Source of the DNA: Ichthyophis bannanicus
Lineage: Eukaryota > Chordata > Amphibia > Gymnophiona > Ichthyophiidae
Assembly (NCBI GenBank): GCA_033557465.1
Contig: JAWIIG010000037.1
Span: 1,116,001-1,180,000, forward strand
DNA length: 64,000 nt
Direction of reading: 5' to 3'
The first letter of the stretch is position 1. Every line of letters begins with the position of its first letter. The notes under the pieces are model-generated. The model made no database searches. It saw nothing but the letters and a program-made list of their open reading frames with translations, and had not been told where the DNA came from. Shown one piece after another: positions 43,649 to 55,018 of the stretch. Both the position numbers and the translations under genes were made by a program.

Positions 43649-44640
43649 GGCGTTGGAAAAGCTAAGGCAAGAGAGCCTAGACTCCTCGGGTGAAGGGTGT
43701 GTCTTCAGGCAGAAGAAGCCCCAGGAAGTGGAGAGGAAATCTTACCCTGATTCCCTAACTGGCTTTGAGGCAGAGATAGCTATGGCCAACAGAAGCCCCA
43801 GGTATGGAAGTCCTGCAGTAAAACTCCAAGGTAGGAGAAAGAAAGCAGTGAAGCCTAAGGCTTGTTATCTCTTGCTCTGATTCTGAAGAGAAATTTGTAC
43901 CTGGGAAAACCCAGATTAGAAAGAAGGGGTTTTCAAGAAAAGTTGAACAGGAGAAGCCTGTTGAAGTTCTGCCAAGAGAAGGGGGCAGTGCAGTGGAATA
44001 GGCTATTTGAGCTTTTAAATGACTTAAAGGAAAAAGTGCCTGAACGTTTCCAATATGCAGCTCAGAAGAAAGTATGGAAGTGGATGGTAGAGGAACTGAC
44101 ATGGGTTCTTCTTGTTCTGAGATGGACTGTGCTGTTTGTATTGATGCTAATTAATGGAAGCCAAATAGCAGAAAAAAATTAAGAAAGCTGTTACAACTTT
44201 GTTATAGCTGAAAGCCTGAAGTAAAGGAGAGAATGAGTCTTATATTGAAGCACTAAGGTTCTTTCCTAAAGAAGTGGCTAGTGCAACCAAGGCGGGGCTA
44301 GACAGCAGAGAACTGTTTAAACTCAAAACAGCAAAGAAGGAGCTAACAGCCCTACTGGCTTTGACTGTAAGTTGTAAATACATGTGCCTTTATTATAGCT
44401 GAAGTAAGAAGCTTCTTAAAGGAAAAGAGAAGGAAAGCCATTGTAAATAATTCCACGGAAACGCTGTTTTGACATTTGCTTTAATTGGAGAAGATTATCC
44501 TTTGTTTCTTTGTCCTGAGTGTAAAGTTGCTTTGAAGATTGTTACCATCTTACCTAAAGGAAGCTAATAAAAATTCCTGTGCGCTTTGAAACATCCACTT
44601 GGTTCATTTCTGACTACACAACTACAACCCTTTGGAAAAG
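43151..44640 (+). mobile_element. Second unclassified ORF-bearing region
   Basis: Open frame 43155-43880 (241 codons), then 43862-44182 in another frame. The product is strongly hydrophilic (Lys, Arg, Glu, Ser), with a Glu-Arg repeat encoded by a (GA)n run at 43613-43646. Near 44074 a third frame reads MEVDGRGTD...CSEMDCAVC, reminiscent of the C-EYMDCS end of the ORF at 31863-32831. A 3' region with AATAAA (44568-44573) follows. No enzymatic motif was found and coding status is uncertain. 44641-44764 holds nothing I recognise. Confidence 0.35.
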
Positions 44641-44764
44641 GAATACAAGATGGTCTCCCATCCCTACTAGGCAACCGCCTGGTAGGGGTGTGAGCGCCAC
44701 AGTATGTTAACGCATAAAACCTCAGTGACCCTTATTTAAAAACCGAACCCAATCATACCATCTT

Positions 44765-45400
44765 CTATATTTATTTATTTAACGTTCTTATATACCGCAC
44801 TTTTATCATCAGCGCGGTTTACAGTAAACATAAAATACTCACCGATAGCAACAGGCTGTCTGAGTTTACATATAACAGGAAATCTAATTGGATACAACAT
44901 AGGGGAGAACTTTGTACATATAAGTTATATAACTATATACAATTGTATTCTTCATGGGCAGAATGGTAAAATCATACTAATCCTACATGAGAAACAAAAT
45001 TGTTCAATATCTAAAAGTGTCAAGGGAATAGTGTCAAGATGCAATAGCAGACCTATTATACACAAGATACTGCACCAGTGAACACAGAGAAAAATATATA
45101 AGACCAATACTGTCCTAATTATAGAGAAGAAAAAATTGCCACATGCTTTGCACATGAAAACGGTGGTGAATCAAAAATGACCTGCTGGGCTACTGATGAT
45201 CCTATACAAATTGCCTGGATCCAAATACCTATCCACAGAGCCATAAAGACTGAATGGCCGGGGGATAGAGACCCAGCTCAGGGAAGGCGAAATGAGGACA
45301 ATCTATAAAAACCCAGAATAAAAACCATAAAAAAATCATAAGCCTAATTCCAGAAAATAATAAAAGTAAACTAATAAATAAAATCAATTGCTGCTAGTGC
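44765..45400 (-). mobile_element. LINE 3' end (L2/CR1-like tail), antisense
   Basis: The minus strand ends with TATATAAGAACGTTAAATAAATAAAT at 44790-44765. This AAATA-repeat tail resembles that of the L2 element at 63120-63142. The preceding GTTTACTGTAAACCGCGCT is typical of such 3' UTRs. Upstream sequence to about 45180 may belong to it. Nothing coding was recognised, and 45180-45400 is unassigned AT-rich sequence. Confidence 0.5.
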
Positions 45401-45559
45401 AGGAAAGCTACGGGCTTAGTTCTGTCCCTGGGTTCGAGCAGAGAGGCATCCCTCTACGTCGAAAGGAGAGCACAAGGAGAAAATCCATGTGCAGCATCAT
45501 CGCAGTCCCTCTAGACATGAGATGGACAGTGAGGGCCAAGAACGGCTGACCAAGTTTGC

Positions 45560-46850
45560 CCAATGGTAGGACTTGACTTGACCCGAATGGCGGTGTCCAT
45601 TTCCAGTGCCCAGGAGGGCTGCTGATGTCTTGCATTGCTATCATTGTGGAGTCCCCACCCAAGGGGGACATCGATGCCCTCATCAGTAATGGTTCTGGAG
45701 GAATGCCTCTGAGCCTCAGAAGCTCACCTAACGGTGGTGGAAGCCCTGCAGAACACAGGCTTCATGGCGCAGAGCACCTTGTCACCGTACTCCTTCCAGC
45801 CAATCCTGGAAACCCTTGCCCTGCCCACTGTGGCTGAGGTATCGGGTAGGAGACCAGTATCCACACCAGTGTCAAGAGCCATCTCCCTCTCCAGTGAGAA
45901 TCCAAGGCCCTTGGGTAATCATATCGGCATGCTGGGCGTAAAGGGGACCATCGACATTCGGTCTCTCCTGAGCCATGCAGTTGGCGCTTGGAGGAGATTC
46001 GGCATTACTTCGACTTCCTCTCGGAACTCAAATTGGAATGGGAGACTAAGGCAGAATCGACCATGTCGGACCTTTGAGCCCACGATTTCCTGTCCAACCA
46101 TCCCCTACTCCGGATCGGTGGAAGTTGCCTAAGGAAGACATGTCCTTCCAGGAATTTGTTCGGGACCTGACAAGGCCATCCCCTTTTCTCTGGAATCGGA
46201 AGAGGAACTAAGAGTGGAAGAACAGGAACTCCTCCAATACCCCTAAGCCCTTCGTAAGGCGGTGACTGTTCCCGTTCACCATGTCCTGCAGAGGCTGCTT
46301 TTGTGGCTCTGGGAGGTACCGCTCATGCTTCCGGCCATCAGCTGCTATCTCTATTTCCTGTACTGGTCCAAAAGGCTCTGGGGTTTGAGAAGCCTCAATT
46401 ATCCCACAATTCCATTGTGGTTGTGTCTGCCTTAAAGCAGGCAAAGTATTTATTTATTTTTTATTTATTTATTTATTTAGTATACATTTGTATACTGCTA
46501 CTTCCAGCGATCAGCAGCGGTTTGATTACAGATTGGAAATTGTCAAATAATGACAGGAAATTTTTGAGGTATAAACACATTGATTAGACAGGAAAGCACA
46601 GCACACAGAGAACTATTTTACAGGGAACATGGGCTATGGAGGGTTAAGTGGCTTGCTCAAGACCACAAGGAGCACCTGTGGGACTAGAAACCCCAGTCCT
46701 TCCGGCCCAAGGTTGCTGTCCTCTAGTGGGATTTGAACCCCCGACCTTCCAGCCCAAAGTACCTTGCCCCAACCACTAGGCCACTCCTCCACTCCAGGAC
46801 AAACTCCTTAGTGCTGCCCATGCGGGAGGCGCAGACCCTGTACTATGCTT
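45560..46850 (+). pseudogene. DIRS-i gag relic, plus strand
   Basis: The plus strand reads DMSFQEFVRDL near 46140, EELLQYP near 46230 and VTVPVHHVLQRLLLWLWE near 46265. GFEKPQLSHNSIVVVSAL follows near 46385. These match the order of gag blocks in DIRS-c (QLPHTSIVVESALK) and DIRS-d. A SINE at 46446-46796 splits it, and it resumes briefly at 46797. Many stops. No RT or recombinase follows, so only a gag fragment remains. 45400-45560 may be its 5' part. 46851-47072 holds nothing I recognise. Confidence 0.65.
46446..46796 (-). mobile_element. tRNA-derived SINE, antisense
   Basis: On the minus strand the head has an A-box (GTGGCCTAGTGGTT, complement of 46771-46784) and a B-box (GGTTCAAATCC, about 46728-46738). 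The tail is an AAATA run (46446-46480). The middle contains a CTTGCTCAAGACCACA-type block seen in many vertebrate SINEs. It is inserted in a DIRS gag relic. Confidence 0.75.
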
Positions 46851-47072
46851 TTTTCTCTCATGATAGAACTCCTGACCCAACAAATCAGAGAGGAGTGACA
46901 TTAAATGGTTTTCAATTAACAGACCTGTATTAATTATTTCCAAAAGAACAGAACTTTTCAGTAGTTGAGAAACAAAGAGGAAAGCAAAATTGCCATTTTC
47001 ATTTTTGCCAATTTCAGTGTGTCCATTCTATTATTCTCATGCTACTAATTGCCCTTCATAATTTTAGTTTTA

Positions 47073-47985
47073 GATAGGACTTGGGAAGAGCCTGCTGTCT
47101 TGATACATGTTGGTACCAATGACATAGGAAAGTGTGGAAGGGAGGTTCTGGAGGCCAAATTTAGACTTATGTAGGAAGTTGAAATTCAGAACTTCCAGGG
47201 TAGCATTCTCTGAAAAGCTTCCTGTTCCACATGCAGGACTCAAAAGGCAGGCAGAGCCCTGGAGTCTCAAAGCATGGATGAGACGATGGTGTGAGGAAGA
47301 GGGGTTTCAATCTGTTAGGAACTGGGCAACATTCTGGTGAAGGGGGGGGGGCTTTTCTAAAAGGATGGGCTCCATCTTAACCGGATAGAACCAGGCTGCT
47401 GGCATTAACCTTTAAAAAGGAGATAGAACAGCTTTTGAACTAGATAATAGGGGAAAACTGATAGTAACCCAAGAGCACATGGTTCAGAAGGATATATCCC
47501 TGAAGGATACTAGCAAAAGAGGGAAGTTAGGGCACCCCAATAGAGAGGTTCCAATAAAGATGAAAGTTACCCAGATACCCTTAAGTACAGAGAAGACAGA
47601 GCTAAAAGATTCTAAATTACCCATATCAACTGATAACCAGATTAATATGCATAAAATACAACCTCTAAAATGCCTGTATGCAAATGCTAGAAGCCTAAAA
47701 AATAAGATGGGAGAGTTAGAATATATATCACTAAATTAAAGGATAGATATAAGTGGCATCTCAGAAACCTGGTGAAAGGAAGACAATCAATGGGACACTG
47801 TGAGACATGGGTACAAACTATCACAATGATAGGGTAGATCAAAATTAGTGGAGGGGTTGTGCTGTTAGAGAGAGCATTGAGTCGCACAGGATTAAAGTTT
47901 TTCAGGAAACAAAATACAATGTAGAATCTCTATGGATAGAAATTCCATGTAAAAAGAGGAAGGCGTTGGCTGTGGGGGTGTACTC
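47073..47985 (+). pseudogene. CR1-b, older 5'-truncated CR1, first segment
   Basis: Begins inside the esterase domain (IHVGTNDIGKCGREVLEA near 47100) and continues into the ORF2 start (47479-47739, LKCLYANARSLKNKMGELEYI) with stops at 47740 and after. It ends at GGGGTGTACT, the point matching 6611 in CR1-a. The same element continues at 51829-51900 with the next bases of ORF2, so CR1-c landed inside it. Confidence 0.85.
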
Positions 47986-47993
47986 CTGTTGCC

Positions 47994-48647
47994 ATGGAGG
48001 AGAGAGGTCACGTGACAGGAGAGCATCACCCTGGTGTGGCAGGAAGTGATCCTGTAACTAGGACCTGTCCTCCAGGTCATGTAAACCCCTCTCGCACCGA
48101 GGAGGTTTCTCCAGGGCCAAGTGCCCATGCGGGAAGGATTAGGACAGCAGTTATAGTTGGTGATTCGATCATTAGGCATGTAGATAGCTGGGTGGCTGGT
48201 GGACGTGAGGATCGCCTGGTAACATGCCTGCCTGGTGCGAAGGTAGCGGACCTCACACGCCACCTAGATAAGGTCTTAGATAGTGCTGGGGAGGAGTCTG
48301 CTGTCTTGGTACATGTTGGTACCAATGACATAGGAAAATGTGGTAGGGAGGTTCTGGAAGCTAAATTTAGGCTTTTAGGTAGGAAGTTGAAATCCAGAAC
48401 TTCCAGGGTAGCGTTCTCCGAAATGCTTCCCGTTCCACGCGCAGGACCCTATTGGGCAGAGCTCCGGAGTCTCAATGCGTGGATGAGACAATGGTGCAGA
48501 GATGAGGGGTTCGGATTTGTTAGGAACTGGGGAACATTCTGGGGAAAGGAGGGGCTCTTCCGAAGGGATGGGCTTCACCTTAACCGGGATGGAACCAGGC
48601 TGCTGGCATTAACCTTTAAAAAGGAGATAGAGCAGCTTTTAAACTAG
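47994..48647 (+). CDS. CR1-c ORF1 fragment with intact esterase domain
   Basis: 217 codons open, starting MEERGHVTGEHHP, in one frame. SGNH-type blocks: VGDSIIRHVDSW (Ser), LVHVGTNDIG (Asn) and FRRDGLHLN (Asp and His). The product ends FKKEIEQLLN. The upstream zinc-binding part present in CR1-a is absent because of 5' truncation. Compared with CR1-a it lacks the GA insertion, which shows the original ORF1 was continuous. Expression is doubtful without the 5' UTR. Confidence 0.75.
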   Translation: MEERGHVTGEHHPGVAGSDPVTRTCPPGHVNPSRTEEVSPGPSAHAGRIRTAVIVGDSIIRHVDSWVAGGREDRLVTCLPGAKVADLTRHLDKVLDSAGEESAVLVHVGTNDIGKCGREVLEAKFRLLGRKLKSRTSRVAFSEMLPVPRAGPYWAELRSLNAWMRQWCRDEGFGFVRNWGTFWGKEGLFRRDGLHLNRDGTRLLALTFKKEIEQLLN

Positions 48648-48682
48648 ATAATAGGGGAAAGCCGACAGTCGCCCAAGAGCGC

Positions 48683-51647
48683 ATGGTTCGGAAGAATGTA
48701 TCCTTGAAGGATACTACAAAAAGCAGAGAGGTTCCAAAAAAGAGTAAAGTAGCCCAAATGCCCTCGAGTATGGAGCAGACAGAACTTAAAGATCCCAAAT
48801 TACCCATGTCTACCAATAGCCAAATTAATATGAATAAAATACAGTCTCTAAAATGCTTGTATGCAAATGCTAGAAGTCTACAAAACAAGATGGGAGAGTT
48901 AGAATATATAGCACTAAACGAGAGGTTAGATATGATTGGAATATCAGAGACATGGTGGAAGGAGGACAACCAGTGGGACACTGTGATACCTGGGTACAAA
49001 CTATATCGAAATGATAGAGCTGATCAAATTGGTGGAGGGGTTGCGCTCTATGTTAGAGAGGGCATTGAGTCAGAAAGGATTAAAGTTTTGCAAGAAACAA
49101 AATTTGCTGTAGAATCTCTATGGATTGAAATTCCATGTAAAAAGGGGAAGGCGATGGCAGTGGGGGTGTACTATCGTCCGCCTGGCCAGAATGAACAAAT
49201 GGATGATGAAATGCTCAAAGAAATCAAGGAAGCTAGCAAAAGTTACAGTGCAGTAATAATAATGGGTGATTTCAATTACCCCGGCATCGACTGGGTCAGT
49301 GTCACAACAGGACATGCTAGGGAGATAAAGTTCCTAGATGAAATAAATGACTGCTTCTTGGAGCAGCTGGTTCATGAACCGACCAGAGGGGAAGCAATAT
49401 TAGACCTAGTCCTTAGTGGAACACCAGATGTAGTGCAAGAGATAAGGGTGTTGGGGCCACTTGGCAATAGTGATCATAGCATGATCGCCTTTGATTTAAT
49501 TAGTGGAGGAGGGATAGTAAGGAAATCCACAGTACTACCCTTTAACTTTCGAAAGGGAGACTATGATAGAATGAGGAAAACAGTTAAGAAAAAACTAAAA
49601 GGAGCAGTTGCAAAGGTTAAAGACGTACATCAAGCTTGGGTGTTGTTGAAAAATACTATCTTGGAAGCCCAGACCAGCTGTATTCCACGCTTTAAGAAAA
49701 GTGGAAGGAAGTCCAAAAAATTGCCAGCATGGTTTAAAGCTGAGGTCAGAGAGGCTGTTGTTGCCAAAAAAGCATCTTTCAAGAAATGGAAAAAAGAGCC
49801 AAATGATGAAACCTGGAAACAGCACAAGCACTGGCAAGTCAAATGCAAGGCATTGATAAGGCAGGCAAAGAGAGAATTTGAGAAGAAGCTTGCTGCGGAA
49901 GCAAAAACGCGAAATAAAGACCTTTTCAAGTACAGTCGTAGCAAAAAACCCGTGAGAGAGAGTCAGTTGGTCCATTAGATGATAAAGGGGTTAAAGGAGC
50001 ACTAAGAGGCGACAAGGCGATAGCGGAGAGACTGAATGAATTCTTTGCTTCGGTCTTTACTGAGGAAGATGTAGGGATGTTACCCACGACTGAAGTGGTA
50101 TTTAAAGGTGTGGAAGAATTGAAGGAAATATCGATACATCGGGAAGATGTCTTACAACTATTAGATAAACTGAAGAGTAGCAAATCACCTGGGCCGGATG
50201 GTATACATCCAAGGGTGTTGAAAGAACTGAAATTTGAGATTGCAGACCTGCTATCAGTAATCTGTGAACTATCATTAAAATCATCTCTAATACCTGAGGA
50301 TTGGAGGATCGCCAATGTAACACCAATTTTTAAAAAGGGTTCGAGGGGTGATCCGGGAAACTACAGACCGGTGAGCCTGACATCAGTACCGGGAAAAATG
50401 GTAGAAACCATCATAAAGAATAAAATTACTCAGCATATAGATAGTCATGACCTAATGGGAGACAGCCAACATGGCTTTAGACAAGGAAGATCTTGTCTTA
50501 CTAATCTGTTATGTTTTTTTGAAGGAGTGAATAAACAGGTGGACAAAGGTGAGTCGGTTGATATTGTGTATCTGGACTTTCAGAAAGCCTTTGACAAGGT
50601 CCCTCATGAGAGACTTTTGGCAAAACTAAAGAGTCATGGGATAGGAGGCAGTGTACTACTGTGGATCAGGAACTGGTTAAAAGATAGAAAGCAGAGGGTA
50701 GGGCTAAATGGCCAATTTTCCCAATGGAGAAAGGTGAATAGTGGTGTACCCCAGGGATCTGTGCTGGGTCCGCTGCTTTTTGACATATTCATAAATGACC
50801 TGGAAGTGGAATAATGAGTGAGGTTATCAAATTTGCTGATGACACAAAACTATTTAAAGTTGTTAAAACCCAGGAGGATTGTGGAAAATTGCAAGAGGAT
50901 CTTGATAAATTGGAAGACTGGGCATCAAAATGGCAGATGAAATTTAATGTGGAGAAGTGCAAGGTTATGCACCTAGGGAAGAACAACCCAAACTATGGTT
51001 ACACGATGCAAGGTTCCACATTAGGAACCACCACCCAAGAAAAAGATTTAGGCGTCCTTGTGGATACCATGTTAAAACCCTCGGCCCAGCGTGCAGCGGC
51101 GGCCAAGAGAGCAAATAGAATGCTAGGTATGATAAGGAAAGGAATGGAAAATAAAACAAAAGATATTATAATGCCTCTATATCGTTCCATGGTGAGACCG
51201 CACCTTGAATATTGTGTGCAATTCTGGTCGCCATATCTTAAAAAGGATATAGCAATTTTAGAAAAGGTTCAGAGAAGAGCCACCAAAATGGTAAAGGGGA
51301 TGGAAGGCTACTCCTATGAAGAAAGGCTAAAAAGGTTGGGGCTCTTTAACCTGGAAAAGAGACGGCTGAGGGGAGATATGATAGAAGTCTATAAATTAAT
51401 GAACGGAGTGGAACGGGTAAACGTAGATCGATTGTTTACCTTATCAGAATATAGAAAGACTAGGGGACATGCAATGAAGCTACAGGGTAAACTATTTAAG
51501 ACTAATAAAAGAAAATATTTTTTCACTCAACGTGTAATCAAACTCTGGAATTTGTTACCGGAGGATGTAGTAAAGGCTGTTAGTGTAGCTGGGTTTAAAA
51601 AAGGTTTGGACAAGTTCCTGGAGGAAAGGTCCATAAACCATTATTAA
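48683..51647 (+). pseudogene. CR1-c ORF2, endonuclease and RT, two frame breaks
   Basis: The endonuclease segment (48683-49978) carries YANARS, ISETWW, MGDFNYPGIDW and GNSDHSM. A GA dinucleotide gained in a GA run near 49955 shifts the frame. The RT continues (50077-50814) with [20 protein letters not shown] and [11 protein letters not shown] second break near 50803 creates a stop. The rest (50814-51647) carries [11 protein letters not shown], the catalytic pair in its normal FADD form, through WNLLPEDVV and the native C-terminus. Each break is small. Confidence 0.88.
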
Positions 51648-51828
51648 GAAGGGACCCAGGATATCAATGCTTGAACCAATACAAGCATTGTGGAACCTGT
51701 GTCCCTTGGGGAAACTGCTAGGTACGTATGACCTAGATTGGCCACTGTTGGAAACAGAATACTGGGCTTGATGGACCTTGGTCTGACCCAGTATGGCATA
51801 TCTTATGTTCTTATGTTATGTTCTTATG

Positions 51829-51900
51829 TTCACTTGGCCAAAATAAACAAATGAAATGCTAAAAGGAAAAAGAGAAGCTAACAAAAGTTAACACACAGTA
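51829..51900 (+). pseudogene. CR1-b second segment
   Basis: TGGCCAAAATAAACAAATG through GAAGCTAACAAAAGTTAA matches CR1-a 6620-6690, the bases that follow the break at 47985. It is interrupted again at about 51901 by the right end of DIRS-j. A short continuation (AATGGGTTATTTCAATT) appears just past DIRS-j at about 57480-57500. Confidence 0.75.
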
Positions 51901-51904
51901 AATA

Positions 51905-52070
51905 GGAATTACACTTACCTGGTAATTGTGGTTCCTTGAGTGACTCCAGTTTAGTCCTCAACCTCTGGGTAGTGAACCTCCTCCTGCAGCTTGGAGACTG
52001 GGCATGTCAAAAACTCATGACATAACTGAATATAGCCTGCTGGTCTCTCCCATCAGCCCCCAGTGAACTA
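51905..52070 (-). repeat. DIRS-j right ITR
   Basis: Inverted match of the left ITR at 57350-57480 from CTCCAGTTTAGTCC onward. The outer 51905-51945 is the right-only extension, with CCAG/GTAAGT on the sense strand (complement of 51913-51922). Confidence 0.83.
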
Positions 52071-52413
52071 CTGACAAAGCAGACTCAAAGGAGCAAAAAA
52101 TCAGTAATTTTTTTTTTAACTTATGATATTCAAAGGCACGCAGAACATTTAACCTATCTACCTACTACTCCCCTCCCCTTCCAGAAGGAAAGGTACTATT
52201 CCTGCATGCTCTCCTTTCCGTTGAATGCCTAGCCCTAAACAATCCAGAGCAATATAGCAATATATATAACAATATCATAATATAATAACATAACAATATA
52301 GCGCAAAACAAATGGAAGCATCAAAACAACTGAACACCAGTGAAGGCCTATATCCACTTTTAGCCTTGCACTTTCCCCAGCAGAAAAAACACTGCTAAGA
52401 CCCCATCCCCGGG

Positions 52414-52570
52414 CAGGAATGAGGACTAAACTGGAGTCACTCAAGGAACCACAATTACCAGGTAAGTACAGGAATGAGGACTAAACTGGAGTCACTCAAG
52501 GAACCACAATTACCAGGTAAGTAATTCCTATTTCCTTATCGTTCCTCCAGTTTAGTCCTCAACCTCTAGG
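52414..52570 (-). repeat. DIRS-j ICR with a 55-bp tandem duplication
   Basis: 52414-52468 and 52469-52523 are identical 55-base copies of the right-end complement. The left-end complement (52530-52570) follows once. The circle-junction orientation is normal, unlike DIRS-e. Confidence 0.9.
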
Positions 52571-52587
52571 ATGTATCAGAGCAGTAA

Positions 52588-53510
52588 TCATCGTGAGGGA
52601 CCTTTCCAGCCAGATCTCAACACCGCCTCCCTGAAAACGGCATCCTTAGCTGCCAGAACATCTAGACGGTAGTGCTTACTGAAAGTATGGAGAGACAACC
52701 AAGAGGCCTCCCTACAGATGTCCACTGGCAGAACCAAACTGTGCTCTGTCCAAGAAGACGCTTGCACTCTGGTAGAGTGAGCTCGTAAGCTCCCTGGGAC
52801 TGTACGGTCCCGCAGAAGATATGCCGACGCACTCGCCGCTCCAATCCATCCAGAAATGGACTCCTTCGCCGCCACCTCCCTTTGCGGGGCCCTCTGAACA
52901 CCCCGAAGAGAGACGATCCGCCTTGCAAAAGTTTCTGAAACCTTTAAACACTGCCGCAGCGCTCTCTTGACGTCCAAACAGCGCAAGCTATGGTTCAAAA
53001 CGCTCCCCTCCGCCGCACCTAGCGCTGGAAGAGAGATTATTTTAGTTAGGTGAACGTAGAAACCACCTTTGGCAACAACGGCGGAACCAGCCACCAGGCC
53101 ACCTTCTGTCTGGAGACAGACAAAACAACAATTCCTGACAGGCCTGCTACTCCGAAAATCACCTCGCCGAACAGATGACCATCAAATATACCGTCTTCAA
53201 GGCAAAACCCTTAACCTATGCCTGTTGCAAGGGCCCCAATGGCACGCTAGCTAATGCTCCTAAAACCAACTTGAGCTTCCTCGATGGAATTAATATCCTA
53301 TGACAGGGCTACAGTCTGGTAACCGCCTGAGAAAGCATACCACATTGACCTGTGCATGAGAGCCACTCCCTGTCCTTTGCCCCTATAGCAAGACAGAGCT
53401 GCTAACTGAACTCTCCAGGACCTGCCTTTACCAAAACCGTCTTGTAGAAAAAATTCAATACCAAGGGAACTGACACTGTTGTCGAGCGAGCATGCCTCCA
53501 TGAGCATCCG
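52588..53510 (-). pseudogene. DIRS-j tyrosine recombinase
   Basis: Frame 52588-53094 (168 codons) holds the catalytic C-terminus uninterrupted: GSLRAHSTRVQASSW (H-x-x-R), VDICREASWLS and LHTFSKHYRLDVL (nucleophile), ending GWKGPSR. The N-terminal part (53100-53507) is broken into short frames, including LLMEACSL. It is the best preserved recombinase C-terminus of this lineage in the window. Confidence 0.78.
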
Positions 53511-54310
53511 TCCTCAAAGATGCGCCATATACACACATATGCAAGGGGCGTAGACTTTTTGCGGCAAGGTGGCAAAAACTGCTGTCGAGCAACACTTTTT
53601 CCTTAAGCTTGCCCTTTCAATGGCCACCCCGTAAGCAAAAACCGATGCACCTGAGGCATTCGAAGGGAACTCCGTAGCAACAGAATCTTCAATGTCGGAA
53701 ACCTCCATGGATTCCCATCGAGCAACCGTATGAGGCAGGCATACCACGGGCGCCTTGGCCAGCCCGAAGCCCTTCGATACGCAGAACCATTCGACCTACG
53801 AGTGCCCCCCGGTGGAAAGACAGAGTAGACCGGACGACGGCTGCCGTTGAAACAGTGCACCAATGCCTTCCGACCTCCTTTCGCGTCGTCTGCTGAAGAA
53901 GCGACCCGTTTACGCAGAGTGATACGCCGCCATGAGGTCCATTACTGGCTGTCCCCATATGCGACCAATCTGTGCGAACACCTCTGGATGCCACTCCCAT
54001 TCTCTGGCATCTACTCGGACCCAGCTGAGGAAATCCGCCATCACAATGTCCTTACCCGCAACATGCGCCACCAAAAACTCTGGCAGCCAAAGCTCTATCC
54101 ACACACACAGACCCTCTGCCGCGGCCTCTATGGCAACACTTCCGGTTCTGCCCTGCCGATTGATGTAGGCCACCGCCACGGAGTTGTCGGACAGAACTCA
54201 CACTGCTTGACCTGTCACCGTAGCTTTGAACGCTTGCAACGCCCGGCGTATTGCTCACATTTCCAGTCGGCTGATTGACCACTGGGTCTCCTGTGTACTC
54301 CAACAGCCTT
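53511..54310 (-). pseudogene. DIRS-j RNase H and Dam-like remnant
   Basis: Frame 53910-54179 reads VAYINRQGRTGSVAIE and VAHVAGKDIVMADFLSWVRVD (last catalytic Asp), then IWGQPVMDLMAA of the methylase-like block. 53603-53863 carries a decayed LLDGNPWRF block. The sequence stops at 54310, where a CR1 tail begins; the upstream RNase H half and the RT are missing. Confidence 0.7.
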
Positions 54311-54690
54311 GCGCGAAACAATCTCCGAACGTAGCGGAGTTTAACAAAGTTTTTGGCCGAGCTCCTGGAGGAAAGGTCCATAACCTTTTATTAGAGAGAA
54401 GCTGGAAAAATTATATATATTTTTTATACCAACTTTCACCAATTCAAGATGTTCTACAAGGCACACAACCCAACAGAGCATCACATCTGTTGTACATGCA
54501 ACGGAACCCTTAAAATATGAGCATACATGAATCCACCGCTTGCCCCGATACAAGCATTGAGTAGCCTATTCATCTTTTTGGAAACCAGCCAGGTCCTTAA
54601 GACCTGGATTGGCTACCCTAGGAAACAAGATACTAGACCTGAAAGAGCTTGGTCTGACCCAATATGGCATTTCTCGTGTCCTTATGAACG
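54311..54690 (+). mobile_element. CR1 3' end fragment inside DIRS-j
   Basis: Contains CTCCTGGAGGAAAGGTCCATAA (near 54362), the ORF2 end of CR1-a/c, then AGCTTGGTCTGACCCAATATGGCAT and a decayed tail. It has extra bases near 54400-54540 and is older than CR1-c. Confidence 0.7.
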
Positions 54691-54754
54691 GAACCTCCCC
54701 AAGGTCTCTGCCTTGGAAGTAACAGGCTGCGCCTGGTCCTATGGCTAGCTCACA

Positions 54755-55018
54755 CGGAGCAGTGCGGCCTAGTGGTTGAGGCAAGTTGCCAGAGGACCAA
54801 GGGTTTGAATTCCAATCGAGACCACCAAACTTGGGCCATAAAAACTGGGGTTTCAGGTCCCACAGGTGGTCCTTCTGGCCTTCATTAAGCGACTTAACCC
54901 TCTGCCTCAGGTACCAAAACAAACTGTGAGCCCTTCAGGGACAAGGGAAATAGAAATACCATAATTGACTGTATGCCACCCTGACCTGTAGGCAATCAGT
55001 ATACTCAAATAAATAACT
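54755..55018 (+). mobile_element. tRNA-derived SINE with core-like middle
   Basis: A-box TGCGGCCTAGTGG (54763-54775) and B-box GGTTTGAATTCC (54802-54813). The middle GCGACTTAACCCTCTGCCTCAGG (about 54890-54912) resembles the core of MIR-type SINEs. The tail is CAAATAAATAA. It is in the opposite orientation to the SINE at 46446-46796. Confidence 0.78.

Larger units (their letters stand above)
47986..51828 (+). mobile_element. CR1-c, younger CR1 nested in CR1-b
   Basis: Starts inside ORF1 (just before its second Met) and runs to the TTATGTTC tail, which has one extra tail repeat compared with CR1-a. Very similar to CR1-a throughout. The target CR1-b lost about six bases and shows no duplication. 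Its ORF1 esterase part is intact; ORF2 has two frame breaks. Confidence 0.9.

Noticed and set aside
46728..46787. Possible tRNA gene on the minus strand
   Set aside because: Same reason: SINE head with promoter boxes only.
52235..52444. Minus-strand frame of 69 codons with a hydrophobic end
   Set aside because: AT-rich spacer between right ITR and ICR of DIRS-j; the hydrophobic run comes from an ATA-rich repeat.
54763..54813. Possible tRNA gene
   Set aside because: A- and B-boxes are present but no cloverleaf, and a SINE body and tail follow.
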